Made by a program: the position numbers and the translations under genes | The notes under the pieces: generated by a model | Seen by the model: only the letters and a program-made list of their open reading frames with translations | What the model was told of the DNA's origin: nothing | The model's database searches: none | DNA from: JALEFZ01 sp038527485 | Lineage (GTDB): Bacteria > Bacteroidota > Bacteroidia > J057 | NCBI GenBank assembly: GCA_038527485.1 | Contig: JBCBFT010000003.1 | Coordinates: 62,001-126,000 of the forward strand | Length of the DNA stretch: 64,000 bases | Direction of reading: 5' to 3' | Part shown: in pieces, positions 1 through 8,822 of the stretch | Numbering within the stretch: position 1 is the first letter of the stretch | How the letters are laid out: the number at the start of each line of letters is the position of its first letter

Positions 1-1
1 C

Positions 2-541
2 GACCCTACAGTGGAAAAAGAAATTGAAGCACATCTACTCCAGCAAAAGCTCATCCTTTTCCGCGACTCTGTGACATTCCATATACCTCAACCTGTGCAT
101 GTAGGAGAAGGAGAGGAAATCAAGTACACGCGTGCGATCGAAGTATTGAAGAAGCCTCCTTTGATTGAGGTAGAGGAAATAGAGGAGGAATGGGAGGAGG
201 AAATACCTGACATTATCCGATATACAGAATCCTTGCATACAGAATGGATGATTGGGGACTGGGTGCCTGAGTTGGCCAATTGGGACAGTGTCAATGCCCT
301 CATCCTAGCCCCTTATTTCCTTCAGGCAAGAGATTGTGGTCCAATGGGGAAGGTTGTCGTACGGGTATTCATTGACAGAAACGGACATTATAAACAACAT
401 CATACACTTTATTCGGCTCATCCTATGCTTACACAAGCGGTAGACCGATACATTCATTTGCTTAGGTCTGAACAACTCATCCATCGAGACAAACCCATCC
501 CTTACACAGTGAATATCCCGATCAAATTTTCTTTGAATTGA
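2..541 (+). CDS. TonB-like C-terminal domain protein, 5' end cut by the window
   Basis: The reading frame is open to the window edge; a GTG at position 11 is only an internal candidate start, so the N-terminus is missing. The first half is acidic, with a run rich in Glu around residues 45-65. The last 70 residues have the pattern of a TonB C-terminal domain: a strand of the form GKVVVRVFIDRNG, then HPMLTQAVDRYI, then IPYTVNIPIKF at the end. In this family the domain contacts outer-membrane receptors and transmits energy from ExbB/ExbD, but many Bacteroidota paralogues have other or unknown roles. No membrane anchor is visible because the start lies outside the window. The assignment to the TonB_C fold is fairly safe; a true energy-transducing role is inference. 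Confidence 0.6.
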   Translation, partial: DPTVEKEIEAHLLQQKLILFRDSVTFHIPQPVHVGEGEEIKYTRAIEVLKKPPLIEVEEIEEEWEEEIPDIIRYTESLHTEWMIGDWVPELANWDSVNALILAPYFLQARDCGPMGKVVVRVFIDRNGHYKQHHTLYSAHPMLTQAVDRYIHLLRSEQLIHRDKPIPYTVNIPIKFSLN

Positions 542-572
542 AAATCGAGACTAATTTTTCCCATCCCTTTCT

Positions 573-580
573 TAGATTTG
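573..580 (+). promoter_or_regulatory. Candidate -7 promoter box TAGATTTG
   Basis: The octamer fits the Bacteroidota housekeeping -7 consensus TAnnTTTG exactly. No clear -33 TTG lies at the usual distance upstream. It sits about 97 bases before the ATG at 678, so the implied transcript would carry the hairpin at 633-661 in its leader. Confidence 0.4.
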
Positions 581-632
581 CTATATAGTAAAACAAGTAT
601 GCATATAGGGAGTTAATAGCATACTTAACCCA

Positions 633-661
633 AGAGGTAGAGGGGCAGCCCTCCCACTTCT
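633..661 (+). other. Imperfect hairpin in the leader of the 53-residue gene
   Basis: Positions 633-644 pair with 649-661 around a four-base loop (GCAG). There are six outer and five inner pairs, separated by a small 1x2 internal loop, with one G-T wobble. No T-run follows, so it is unlikely to be an intrinsic terminator. It ends 16 bases before the start codon at 678 and could affect translation or mRNA stability; that is inference. Confidence 0.4.
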
Positions 662-677
662 ACTAGTCTATTCGTAT

Positions 678-839
678 ATGGAAGTTTTAAAGAAAATTAT
701 AGGATATATCACCTTCAAAAAGCGCGATCCCAACGATCCGCATTCTTTCAACCTTAAGATGATGCATGGCATCAATAAAATATCCATCTTGATGTTTTTG
801 GTGGCTCTTGTAGTCATGATCATCAAGTGGACGACTTAG
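678..839 (+). CDS. Small single-pass membrane protein (53 aa), DUF6728-like
   Basis: This short ORF encodes MEVLKKIIGYITFKKRDPND, then HSFNLKMMHGINKIS, then a hydrophobic segment (about residues 36-50) ending in KWTT. The layout is a basic amphipathic N-terminus, an FKKxDPN element, an FNLKxMHGINKIS element and one C-terminal transmembrane helix. From memory this is the layout of a small conserved Bacteroidota family of about 55 residues catalogued as DUF6728; function is unknown. Support for it being real: a complete frame with a sensible start and stop, a candidate promoter at 573-580, and a composition unlike random translation. Its neighbours (TonB-like protein, MgtE) give no functional hint. 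Confidence 0.65.
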   Translation: MEVLKKIIGYITFKKRDPNDPHSFNLKMMHGINKISILMFLVALVVMIIKWTT

Positions 840-923
840 AGTCTGGCTTACCTTCCGTAAGCAAAATCGTTTCCTAGGCCTGGCCTTACAGAGGCTTTTT
901 GGGCGTTGTATTGTTTGTGCGCA

Positions 924-931
924 TACTTTTG
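924..931 (+). promoter_or_regulatory. Candidate -7 promoter box TACTTTTG for mgtE
   Basis: Exact match to TAnnTTTG, with TTG triplets upstream at 906-908 and 899-901 (gaps of 15 and 22 bases, against an expected gap of roughly 19). The implied transcript would begin about 45 bases before the mgtE start codon at 984. Confidence 0.45.
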
Positions 932-983
932 ATAGATTTACGATCCATTTTGCGTATCTACCGTCCCTCAAAGAACCCTGTGT

Positions 984-2408
984 ATGGCGAAAGAAAGGAC
1001 TACGACTGAATCCCGCGTCGAGCGTGTACGCAAGTTGCTCAAATCCCCCAATGCGCGGATTCAAGCCCTCATGTCGGTCCTTCACCCTACCGAAATTGCC
1101 CAAGTATTAGAGGATACCCCACGTGAGATCCAACTGCGCATTGTCCGGGAGCTCCCGCGCGATGTGCTGTCGGAGGCCATTACAGAAATGGATGAGGAAG
1201 CCTATCCTGGACAGCTTCTGCTGCTGCTCAATCCACAGGTAGCGGCAAATATCCTTAAGACACTGGCCTTTGACGACGGGGCCGACCTCCTGGCGGAGCT
1301 TCCAGAAGAAGAGCAAGCCAAGATCCTCTACTACATGTCGGACGAGGATGAAGATGTCCTCAACCAGCTACTCGAATACGACGAAGATACCGCAGGGGGA
1401 TTAATGAATCCTGAGGTGGTGTTTGTGCGGGAGAATATGTCTAAACTAGAGGCGCTCCGTCAAGTAGTCGCACAGTCGGAGGAGATGGAAGAATTTTATA
1501 CCATCTACGTAGTGGACGATGACCAAAAGCTGCTGGGTTATCTCACCTTCCGCTCCCTTTTTGTCTCTCGTAATACAGAACTGATCAAAAATATCATGGG
1601 CGACGACATCGTCTCGGTGCCTGTAGATATGGACCAAGAGGACGTCTCCAAGATTATGTTGCAGTACAATTTTCCTACGCTACCTGTCACCGATTTAGAT
1701 GGCAAATTGCTGGGACGTGTGACATTTGACGATGTCATGGATGTCTTAGAGGAAGAAAGTACAGAGGATCTTTTGAGCTTTGCGGGTGTATCAGATGAGG
1801 AGAACCTCCGAGGAGGATGGTCCGATGCGGTGCGTTCGCGTATCCCTTGGTTGATGATCAATCTGGTCACAGCTTCCATTGCGGCATTCACCATCTCACA
1901 ATTTGAATCTACCATTGACCAGCTGGTCCTGTTGACTACCTTGATGCCCATCATCGCAGGCGTCTCAGGCAATGGCGCCACACAGACCTTGGCGGTAACG
2001 ATTCGTCGTATCTCGACTGATGGGGTCCCTTCTCGCAAGATCTTGGGCATCATCCTCAAGGAGATCAGCGTCGGTGCCATCAATGGGTTGATGTTGGGCG
2101 GGATTGTCTCGCTGACCGTCGCCTTGATCAACTCTAACATGCCACCTGATTTCATTGCCATGTTGGGATTGGTTGTGTTCCTCGCGTTATTTGGCAACTT
2201 GATGCTGGCAGGCTTTGCGGGTTCCTTCATTCCACTCATGCTTGAGCGAGTTGGGGTCGATCCTGCCGTAGCTTCTTCGATTTTGATCACGGCATTCACA
2301 GACATCATTGGATACTTGCTATTGTTTGGTCTAGCCGCTAGGATTTTACTGCCGCTGGTGAGTAGCCTAGAAGGGGCAGGGGTGAATTTTATTTCGCCTG
2401 TAATGTGA
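984..2408 (+). CDS. mgtE: Magnesium transporter MgtE
   Basis: Mg2+-gated channel/transporter of the cytoplasmic membrane. The 474 residues show the full family layout: an acidic helical MgtE N domain (about residues 25-130), a pair of CBS domains (about 135-260) that act as the cytosolic Mg2+ sensor, a connecting helix, and five transmembrane helices from about 287 to the end. The signature PIIAGVSGNGATQT at about residues 320-333, followed by a conserved Arg, belongs to the pore-forming first helices. Length is close to the usual 450-480. The ATG at 984 leaves no missing N-terminal sequence. It is transcribed alone, with a candidate promoter at 924-931. A TTTCATTT/AAATGAAA stem lies just after the stop (2413-2439) but lacks a T-run. 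Confidence 0.95.
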   Translation: MAKERTTTESRVERVRKLLKSPNARIQALMSVLHPTEIAQVLEDTPREIQLRIVRELPRDVLSEAITEMDEEAYPGQLLLLLNPQVAANILKTLAFDDGADLLAELPEEEQAKILYYMSDEDEDVLNQLLEYDEDTAGGLMNPEVVFVRENMSKLEALRQVVAQSEEMEEFYTIYVVDDDQKLLGYLTFRSLFVSRNTELIKNIMGDDIVSVPVDMDQEDVSKIMLQYNFPTLPVTDLDGKLLGRVTFDDVMDVLEEESTEDLLSFAGVSDEENLRGGWSDAVRSRIPWLMINLVTASIAAFTISQFESTIDQLVLLTTLMPIIAGVSGNGATQTLAVTIRRISTDGVPSRKILGIILKEISVGAINGLMLGGIVSLTVALINSNMPPDFIAMLGLVVFLALFGNLMLAGFAGSFIPLMLERVGVDPAVASSILITAFTDIIGYLLLFGLAARILLPLVSSLEGAGVNFISPVM

Positions 2409-2595
2409 ATGGTTTCATTTCTTTCAAGAAAAAATGAAAAATATTCTAACCTAGAAATGCTTGCTAATCAAAGATTTCTCGATTTTTCTTGATATTGCCT
2501 CTCTATCATACGTCACCCAATCGCAATATTCTCGTATATTGATAAAACTACAGGAGATCGAAAGAATTCCTTCCCTTCTGACAATACACTGAAAC

Positions 2596-2874
2596 ATGAT
2601 CGCACTACACGACATTCTCCGCCGTGGAGAAGAAATTGAAAACCTGATTGCCCTCAACCAACTTGCGCAAGCATCCAAACTGCTTCTGTCTTTTGTCCGC
2701 GACTTTGACGACAAAGGCCAATACAAAGACGAATCCATTCAAATCAGCCAAGAGATCAGCCAATTCCAAGCTAAGGTTGCAGGTTATTCAAACATCGAAC
2801 GTAAAGACATCCGACGTAAACTCGCCCTACGGATGATCAGCTTGATTGAGAATGTCCAACAACTAAAAGCCTAA
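2596..2874 (+). CDS. Small all-helical protein (92 aa), effector-associated-domain-like
   Basis: No catalytic motif is visible. The protein is predicted by eye to be a four- or five-helix bundle: residues 1-20 (LHDILRRGEEIENLIALNQL), 24-37 (ASKLLLSFVRDFDD), 43-60, 68-75 and 76-92. Layout and length resemble the small alpha-helical adaptor domains called effector-associated domains in bacterial conflict systems, but this is pattern memory, not a search result. The stretch SKLLLSFVRDF-x8-ESIQISQEI aligns with KAIVSFSRDF-x8-RAILLKLDY in the N-terminus of the next gene. Only four bases separate its stop from that gene's ATG, so the two are almost certainly co-translated, and a physical partnership through the like domains is a reasonable inference. 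Confidence 0.7.
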   Translation: MIALHDILRRGEEIENLIALNQLAQASKLLLSFVRDFDDKGQYKDESIQISQEISQFQAKVAGYSNIERKDIRRKLALRMISLIENVQQLKA

Positions 2875-2878
2875 GACC

Positions 2879-4138
2879 ATGAGTACACACACGATCGAAC
2901 AAATAAGTGAGCAGCTCAAAGAGCAGCTTTCTGAGTTTCCTCAAAAAGGAGCCAAGGCCATCGTTTCTTTTAGTCGCGATTTTGGCATTACGCCTGAGTT
3001 CAAACAGCGAGCGATTCTCCTCAAGCTGGACTATATGGATGCAGAGAATGAGGATGAGCAAGCCCAGTCCATACAAGAGATGCATCAGTTGGTCGACCTC
3101 ATTGTCGAAGACTATCGCAACCATTTTACCGAAGACATGAAGGCCCGTAAGAAGGCCCAAGCTGATGCCTACGCGGAGAAGGTAGAAGCCAATACACCTA
3201 CGCGAGATGTGGTATTTATGTGCCACCATCTGGGGAAGACCTATTCCTCACGCCGTGGTGGAGAAGCTTTTTCTTTGAAATTAGTCTCTCTAGAGGTGCG
3301 TCTAGGAGAAATTTTGGGAGTGGTCGGTGAAAACGGAAATGGGAAAACGACGCTCCTGCGCTGTATCGCGGGTGAGTTACAGCATACTTCTGGGGAAATG
3401 GACTATCCCCTTCTTCTCAAAGATACCAATGAATACCTCGATTGGAAGGTCATCAAGCCTCACATTGCGTATATCCCGCAGGACCTGCCCAAATGGTATG
3501 GATCGCTGGAAGACAACCTCGCTTACGAAGCAGCTGTGCATGGCATCCGAGGAGCAGCCAATCGCGACGCAGTCAATTATATCGTTCATCGCCTGGGACT
3601 CTCCCAGCATTTGGACCGTAAGTGGAAGGAGCTTTCGGGAGGATTTAAGTTGCGCTTCGCGCTGGCGCGCGCCCTCGTCTGGCAGCCCAAGCTGCTGATC
3701 ATTGATGAGCCGTTGGCCAACTTGGATATCAACACACAGTTGATCGTACTCAATGATCTCCGCTCTATGGCTTCCAGCCTCACCGAGCCGCTGGGCATCG
3801 TGATCACCTCCCAGCACTTGGTCGAGATCGAAAATATCTCCGATCAGCTGCTTTTCCTCCGCAAAGGAGAAGTGGTCTACTATGGCCCCAAGCAACAGCT
3901 CGGCATGGACCGCCAACACAATACGTTTGAGTTTGCGACGGATCTACCCTTGCACTTACTCGAAGAGCAACTCGGCGGCCTCCAGTATGTAGAGCTTTCC
4001 CACAATGGACAGGTCTACGTCATGACAGCCCCGATGAATGTGACGATTGCCTCTGTGGTAAGCTATCTTTCAGAAAAAGGAATTCAGGTTTCGTACATGC
4101 GTGATATTAGCCAGAGTACGAAGAAGCTATTTCTTTAA
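2879..4138 (+). CDS. ABC transporter-type ATPase with an N-terminal helical domain
   Basis: Residues 1-105 form a helical region resembling the 92-residue protein encoded just upstream. Residues 108-345 are an ABC ATPase with every diagnostic element: Walker A GENGNGKT at 150-157, Q-loop Gln201 (YIPQDLP), signature LSGGF at 252-256, Walker B LLIIDE at 272-277, D-loop NLD at 281-283 and H-loop His313 (ITSQH). The last 75 residues are a small C-terminal domain of the kind seen in exporter ATPases. It has no fused membrane domain, so it must pair with a separate permease or act alone. The five membrane proteins that follow are the obvious candidates, but a terminator-like hairpin (4145-4178) lies between. 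The N-terminal extension is unusual for an ABC exporter ATPase. Substrate unknown. Confidence 0.88.
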   Translation: MSTHTIEQISEQLKEQLSEFPQKGAKAIVSFSRDFGITPEFKQRAILLKLDYMDAENEDEQAQSIQEMHQLVDLIVEDYRNHFTEDMKARKKAQADAYAEKVEANTPTRDVVFMCHHLGKTYSSRRGGEAFSLKLVSLEVRLGEILGVVGENGNGKTTLLRCIAGELQHTSGEMDYPLLLKDTNEYLDWKVIKPHIAYIPQDLPKWYGSLEDNLAYEAAVHGIRGAANRDAVNYIVHRLGLSQHLDRKWKELSGGFKLRFALARALVWQPKLLIIDEPLANLDINTQLIVLNDLRSMASSLTEPLGIVITSQHLVEIENISDQLLFLRKGEVVYYGPKQQLGMDRQHNTFEFATDLPLHLLEEQLGGLQYVELSHNGQVYVMTAPMNVTIASVVSYLSEKGIQVSYMRDISQSTKKLFL

Positions 4139-4144
4139 GGATAA

Positions 4145-4178
4145 AGAGGAGTATTTCTAATGACTCCTCTGATTTTTT
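4145..4178 (+). terminator. Rho-independent terminator after the ABC ATPase gene
   Basis: AGAGGAGT at 4145-4152 pairs perfectly with ACTCCTCT at 4163-4170 across a ten-base loop, followed by GATTTTTT. It begins six bases after the ATPase stop codon and ends 18 bases before the ATG of the first membrane-protein gene. It may end the ATPase transcript fully or only partly. Confidence 0.65.
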
Positions 4179-4196
4179 CAGCATAGATTTTTCTCC

Positions 4197-6449
4197 ATGA
4201 AACAGCAATTTCCTTCATTTATTCTATACCTAGACCACTGGCTTCGCGATCGGTTTCCTACCATTTGGCGAACGCATATTCATTGGGTATTACTCGGGGG
4301 AGGCTTTCTTCTCTTATTCAGTTATGGTTTAGGGGCAGGAAATCGGCTCTCATCTGCTATAGATCTGATGAGTTTAGGGGTTCAATATGCCTACTGGGGA
4401 TGGCATGTACTGACGTGGGCTATCGTCATCTGCTGGATCGGGCTCCTTCAGCAGCATAAACTGAGGGTGCGAAAAGTTGGGCATTTGATCCTGACGGCGG
4501 TGATTTACCTGTTGGGCTTGGTATTGATCAAATCTAGTGTGTGGGTCTATCATCACCATTATTATCATAATATCCATCAACTCGTTTCGGACGAGGTCTT
4601 CCAGGCAGACCAGCGAGCACTCCAAAGCTATAAGCCTTACTACATGGAGCCAAAGCCAGGTGAGACCAAAGAAGAGGTTCGCTCAGATCTAGAAAGTATA
4701 TTGAAGCATTATGGCATAAGACCTGACTCCATTGTACTGGCAGATTCCTACGACTACAACTACTATTTGTACACCATATACGATGATGTACCGTGGAGGG
4801 CAAGTTATTATTTTGAGCAGTATGATGAGTTAAAAGAGAGGTTGAAGCCCTATGAAAAAAATGAGGCCTTTTGGGATACATTTCGTGTGATACAGTCAGC
4901 CAAAGCGTATAATCAAAACGAAGGCGCATTATATGCACGTCATTTTCATTGGGATTGGACAGATCTGATTCTGTATATGGGGGTCTGGGGAATCATGATG
5001 TGGGTGAGTATAGCGCCGAGGAGAATGACTGAATATGGATGGGAAACTAAGAGGTTGCAGGTAGAAAATATATTCAGAAAATGGGGAATATTCGCTAAAT
5101 GGGACCTGCATCTAGCTGCCAACCACCCAGGAATCTGGCTTTCTAAACTCCATAAGATCGGGCTGCTGATAGGAACGCTCAGCCTCCTGTGTTTCGGAGG
5201 CATCATGCTCCACAATTTGTTGGCACCACAGGAAGATATCTGGACGGCCACAGCACAACTGGGGAGAGATACGCAAATGATATCATGGCTTACAGTGGGT
5301 TTTCTCTTGTTGCTTATCCCCTTCCAATACCGAGGAGATTTTCCCAAGCAAAAGGTTTGGAAGCAGACGCTTTACATCTCAGGACCTGCTGCCCTCCTGT
5401 TATTTTTGGCTTTGAATACGTGGTTGGTCAGCCACCATCGGGTCCATAGGCAAATGGAGTCCTTCGATAAGATCATCAGATATGAGCTAAAGGAGCAACA
5501 CAACTGGATTCTGTATGAAGATTGGAAAAAAGAAGACATGGACTTATTCGTACCTTATCAGGTGGGAATACAAAAGGCGGAAGTGTTTCAACTAGTAGCC
5601 CAAAAGTTAGGCTTTGATCGTATGCGTGTAGTGCCGATAGATACATCCGCTTTACCTTTTATCATGAGGAATCGATGGTATGTGAAGATGATGCAAGAGG
5701 TACCTGACAGACGGGTTCTTGAAAAAAATCCAGATTATCAAATAAAAACGTACAAAGATTCGATAGCAGAGAAGGTGATTGTCACCAGAGATTCACTGGA
5801 TAGGATAAGCTATGGATTGAATTACCAGAGGTTTTGGTCTAATCCAGGAAGTGAATGGCTATTGAAAAGATCCTTTGCTGAAAACTGGTGTAAAGTGGAG
5901 TTAATGAAGGGAGAAGCATCGTATGCATTAGGTAATCAGGTAAAGAGTTTGGATCAACTGATGACGCAGAGAGGACTAGATCGATGGGGGGGAATAAGCT
6001 CAGAAGGACAGGCATCTATATGGTTGGTATTCATTATGCTATTTGTTGGTCAGCTCTTGTGGCTTCGAAGATTTATGGGCATCAAAGAACTGCGAACCAT
6101 CCTCGCCTGTAGTGTTGGCGTGGGTATCGTGATATTTGCATTAGGAGTGACCGTATGGGTATTGGCGCTAACTTTATTGACAGTGGCATGGTCGTACAAT
6201 CAGAAAGTACTGATGGATGCGTTGCGGGCTAAGCCTCATATTAGTGAATATAGGATCCGTGCAGGGATTATTTTCCTTTTCGCTCCTTGGGTAGGATTAC
6301 TGGTTTGGGCCTTTTTCTTTGGTCTTTTACGGCTAGAGCTTGCTGAGGTAGGACCCTTTGCCATGGTCATGTTTTTGATCGTCTCCTTTTGGGCTTCCTA
6401 TCGGAGCTTGCAGATTCTCCAACTGATCCGATTCCAACCTTCAGACTGA
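4197..6449 (+). CDS. Polytopic membrane protein, array paralogue 1 (750 aa)
   Basis: I do not recognise a named family. Hydrophobicity by eye gives about eleven or twelve membrane segments in two similar halves. Half 1 opens with the signature D13-x7-P21-x2-W24 (RDRFPTIWRTHIHW), then membrane segments at about 27-48, 62-85 and 95-117, a polar ectodomain at about 118-250 and a segment at about 254-272. Half 2 opens with D303-x7-P311-x2-W314 (DLHLAANHPGIW), more membrane segments, a second ectodomain (about 415-600) containing LGFDRMRV near 471, then C-terminal helices ending IRFQPSD. It is first in a row of five paralogues and follows an ABC ATPase gene. A permease-like role is inference. The ATG at 4197 places the signature at the same distance from the N-terminus as in paralogues 2, 3 and 5. 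Confidence 0.85.
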   Translation: MKQQFPSFILYLDHWLRDRFPTIWRTHIHWVLLGGGFLLLFSYGLGAGNRLSSAIDLMSLGVQYAYWGWHVLTWAIVICWIGLLQQHKLRVRKVGHLILTAVIYLLGLVLIKSSVWVYHHHYYHNIHQLVSDEVFQADQRALQSYKPYYMEPKPGETKEEVRSDLESILKHYGIRPDSIVLADSYDYNYYLYTIYDDVPWRASYYFEQYDELKERLKPYEKNEAFWDTFRVIQSAKAYNQNEGALYARHFHWDWTDLILYMGVWGIMMWVSIAPRRMTEYGWETKRLQVENIFRKWGIFAKWDLHLAANHPGIWLSKLHKIGLLIGTLSLLCFGGIMLHNLLAPQEDIWTATAQLGRDTQMISWLTVGFLLLLIPFQYRGDFPKQKVWKQTLYISGPAALLLFLALNTWLVSHHRVHRQMESFDKIIRYELKEQHNWILYEDWKKEDMDLFVPYQVGIQKAEVFQLVAQKLGFDRMRVVPIDTSALPFIMRNRWYVKMMQEVPDRRVLEKNPDYQIKTYKDSIAEKVIVTRDSLDRISYGLNYQRFWSNPGSEWLLKRSFAENWCKVELMKGEASYALGNQVKSLDQLMTQRGLDRWGGISSEGQASIWLVFIMLFVGQLLWLRRFMGIKELRTILACSVGVGIVIFALGVTVWVLALTLLTVAWSYNQKVLMDALRAKPHISEYRIRAGIIFLFAPWVGLLVWAFFFGLLRLELAEVGPFAMVMFLIVSFWASYRSLQILQLIRFQPSD

Positions 6450-6454
6450 TTGTC

Positions 6455-8686
6455 ATGAAATACAGCACGCAAAAAACACCTCCTAACATAGGGTACTGGC
6501 TACGAAACCATGCGCCTTACATCTGGCGGACACGTATACATCGTATTGTGGTGATAGGCGTACCCATTACAGCCTTTCTTTATCTGCTGAGTTTTTTGAG
6601 TGTTCCTTCCTTACCCTTTAAACTGGGAAGGATAGAAATGAGTGTTTTGTCCGACTACTACTACTTGATGCATATTCTCTCTTGGTTAGCAGTAGGATGG
6701 TGGATCTATGATCAGTGGAATCGTCCGTTGAAGACCCGTAAGGTCTCTGTATGGATGATGACGGGCTTGATCTACTTAGTGGGATATGGCATCATCAAAG
6801 CACCGACCTATGTCTATCAGTTGGGAAAGTTCCATCGAGTGATGACCTTACTGGACCAAGAATCCATCGAAGAAGAGTTGGTTTTGTGGGGAGAGTTGGT
6901 AGAAAATGACTTCATCTTTTACGCCAAACAAGAAGAAGAGGTCCAAGCATTTGTCCAAAAACTCCAATATGAGCTTCCCTGGCTCAATGGAAGGGATAAA
7001 GCTGTCCCTATTAGATATGTTCATGTGCCAAATGTGCAGCGTGCCTCTCTTCAAGCGTATCAAATTATTTGGTCCACACAGCTTGATCCTAACATTTTTC
7101 CAAAAGCGTATGAAGAAAGGTGGAATGGGGCAAAAGAAGTAGTACAATTTTTTCAAGGGAAAGGAGACGTGTACGAGATGTACATGGCTGCCTGGCCTTT
7201 GCACCTATCGTTTGCAGGTTTGGGAATTCTCCTCTTTCTTTCGATTCTTGGACTTAGGGAGCACAATCTTTTGGATGACAGGTGGAGTATGAGCCGCAGA
7301 CGTGAAAGTAGGTTTATCTCTCCTTTCCAACAATGGATCATCCGATGGGATCGCCACAATGCCCAAAATGATCCTATTGCTTGGTCTGTAGGATTTCAAA
7401 AATTCTTTCTTTTTTACTGGTTACCTGTAGCTGCTATTTGTCTACTCTGGGGGTATGGAGGTATGTGGCTTTTTATCCAGCTATTCCCTAAGCACGATAT
7501 ATTGACCCTGTTATTGGTAGGAGTATTTCCTCTCATGATCCCTGCACTGTGGTTGCTTATCCAATTATTTCAGCAACTAGGGGGAAGGGCCCTCAACTCG
7601 TTTGATCCTGGTCGACAAGCAGCATACTTAGTCCTATTTCCTCTATTATTTGCAGCTATTGTTCCGATCATGTACTTCTCTCTACTTCAGGGAATCGGGT
7701 ATGGGAGGGGAGAAATGCTGCTCGAACAATCTCCGAAAGACCAGAAGAAGCGTATCCTGGCAAGTGGAACATGGCTCATCCTAAGTCCAGAAGATGCGTT
7801 AAACACATTTCATCCTGACTATGAAGATGTCAAAGTCTATCTGATGGCTTCTACACCTCCTCCGATAGAGGAACTACAAGACTTGGCTTATCGGTATGAT
7901 ATGGGGGATGTACAGGTGGAGTCAATCTTGCCGCAGGAAATGCCCTATTATGAAAAATGGAAGGACTGGCCACACCCGCGTTATGCCCATTGGGAGTGGA
8001 AAGTAAAGGGTGAAATATGGCGAATAGGGTTTTCAAATATTAGGTATGATGGGTTTATCCTTAAACATATCTTACCTGATACCTCTTTTGATGTGATAGA
8101 AGCTCAGACAGGTTACGAGATCTCTTTTCGGCGTAGAGGAGAGGAACTTAGCATGCTGGATCTGGCATCTCGCATGGAGTATGCGGAAGCGTTGCATGAC
8201 ATCATGGGACAAATAGAGCCTGAAGGTTTTGACTTGGACAACCTCTTCCCTATATGTATTGCCTTCCTGTTTTTCTTGGGAGCCGTTCAGGTCCGATGGG
8301 TAGAAAGGTACATCGGCCTCAAGCCTGTATTTAAGTCACTGATTGTCGCGTCTATTATCTGCTTTCTGTTGCCGCTAGGACCTATCTTATACATTGCTTG
8401 GCATGTGATTTTGAATGATCTCGGGAAAAAGTCGCAATGGAAAGATACCAATAAGGGCTTTTACCTAAGCTTGGCTGCGCTGATGACTCCTTTGATGTCG
8501 ATATTTTTTCTCATGGGAGGAGGGCTTATCATTTATTTCATAGACTGGGATAGGAGGAATTGGCTCCCAAGAGATGAGATTTCGCTGGTCATTTTCCTCC
8601 TGCTGCTGATACCCATTTATTTCTTTCACTTACGAAAACTCACAAAAGTACTAGAACAGTGGCTCATGCTACCTGAAAAGACCTAG
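6455..8686 (+). CDS. Polytopic membrane protein, array paralogue 2 (743 aa)
   Basis: Paralogue of the preceding gene with the same two-half layout. The frame extends upstream to 6389, overlapping paralogue 1, but the ATG at 6455 is preferred: it leaves five bases after the previous stop and puts Pro21 and Trp24 of the WRTRIH signature at the same positions as in paralogues 1, 3 and 5. The first signature has lost its Asp (Gly13), while the second keeps it (DRHNAQNDPIAW, near 300). The element FFQGKGDVY near residue 231, just before the fourth membrane segment, matches FFQGEG in paralogue 3. The second ectodomain carries YDMGDVQV near 481 where the others have GFD. Function unknown; the tight spacing to paralogue 1 indicates co-translation. 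Confidence 0.85.
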   Translation: MKYSTQKTPPNIGYWLRNHAPYIWRTRIHRIVVIGVPITAFLYLLSFLSVPSLPFKLGRIEMSVLSDYYYLMHILSWLAVGWWIYDQWNRPLKTRKVSVWMMTGLIYLVGYGIIKAPTYVYQLGKFHRVMTLLDQESIEEELVLWGELVENDFIFYAKQEEEVQAFVQKLQYELPWLNGRDKAVPIRYVHVPNVQRASLQAYQIIWSTQLDPNIFPKAYEERWNGAKEVVQFFQGKGDVYEMYMAAWPLHLSFAGLGILLFLSILGLREHNLLDDRWSMSRRRESRFISPFQQWIIRWDRHNAQNDPIAWSVGFQKFFLFYWLPVAAICLLWGYGGMWLFIQLFPKHDILTLLLVGVFPLMIPALWLLIQLFQQLGGRALNSFDPGRQAAYLVLFPLLFAAIVPIMYFSLLQGIGYGRGEMLLEQSPKDQKKRILASGTWLILSPEDALNTFHPDYEDVKVYLMASTPPPIEELQDLAYRYDMGDVQVESILPQEMPYYEKWKDWPHPRYAHWEWKVKGEIWRIGFSNIRYDGFILKHILPDTSFDVIEAQTGYEISFRRRGEELSMLDLASRMEYAEALHDIMGQIEPEGFDLDNLFPICIAFLFFLGAVQVRWVERYIGLKPVFKSLIVASIICFLLPLGPILYIAWHVILNDLGKKSQWKDTNKGFYLSLAALMTPLMSIFFLMGGGLIIYFIDWDRRNWLPRDEISLVIFLLLLIPIYFFHLRKLTKVLEQWLMLPEKT

Positions 8687-8713
8687 AAATGCTCAAAAAA
8701 CTGTATTGATTCT

Positions 8714-8750
8714 GGAAACTGGAATGCGTATTTTCTCCCTCACAGTTTCC
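8714..8750. other. Inverted repeat between paralogues 2 and 3
   Basis: GGAAACTG at 8714-8721 and CAGTTTCC at 8743-8750 are perfectly complementary across a 21-base loop, in the 136-base gap between two array genes. No T-run follows, so it is not a convincing terminator. It could be an operator or mRNA hairpin; role unknown. Confidence 0.3.
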
Positions 8751-8822
8751 CTTGTACTACAGAAAGCCAAAGCCAACGAATTCATTCATCCCTACAAAAG
8801 GGAAACTATATATTAAGCTATC

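Noticed and set aside
882..900. Weak GGCCT-TACAG-AGGCT hairpin followed by five T before mgtE.
   Set aside because: Five pairs with one wobble is too weak to call a terminator without expression data.
2870..2885. CTAAGACCATG at the ATPase start matches the end of the 170-bp palindrome repeat.
   Set aside because: It is only the junction of a stop codon and an ATG, matches over 11 bases, and no further element sequence follows.
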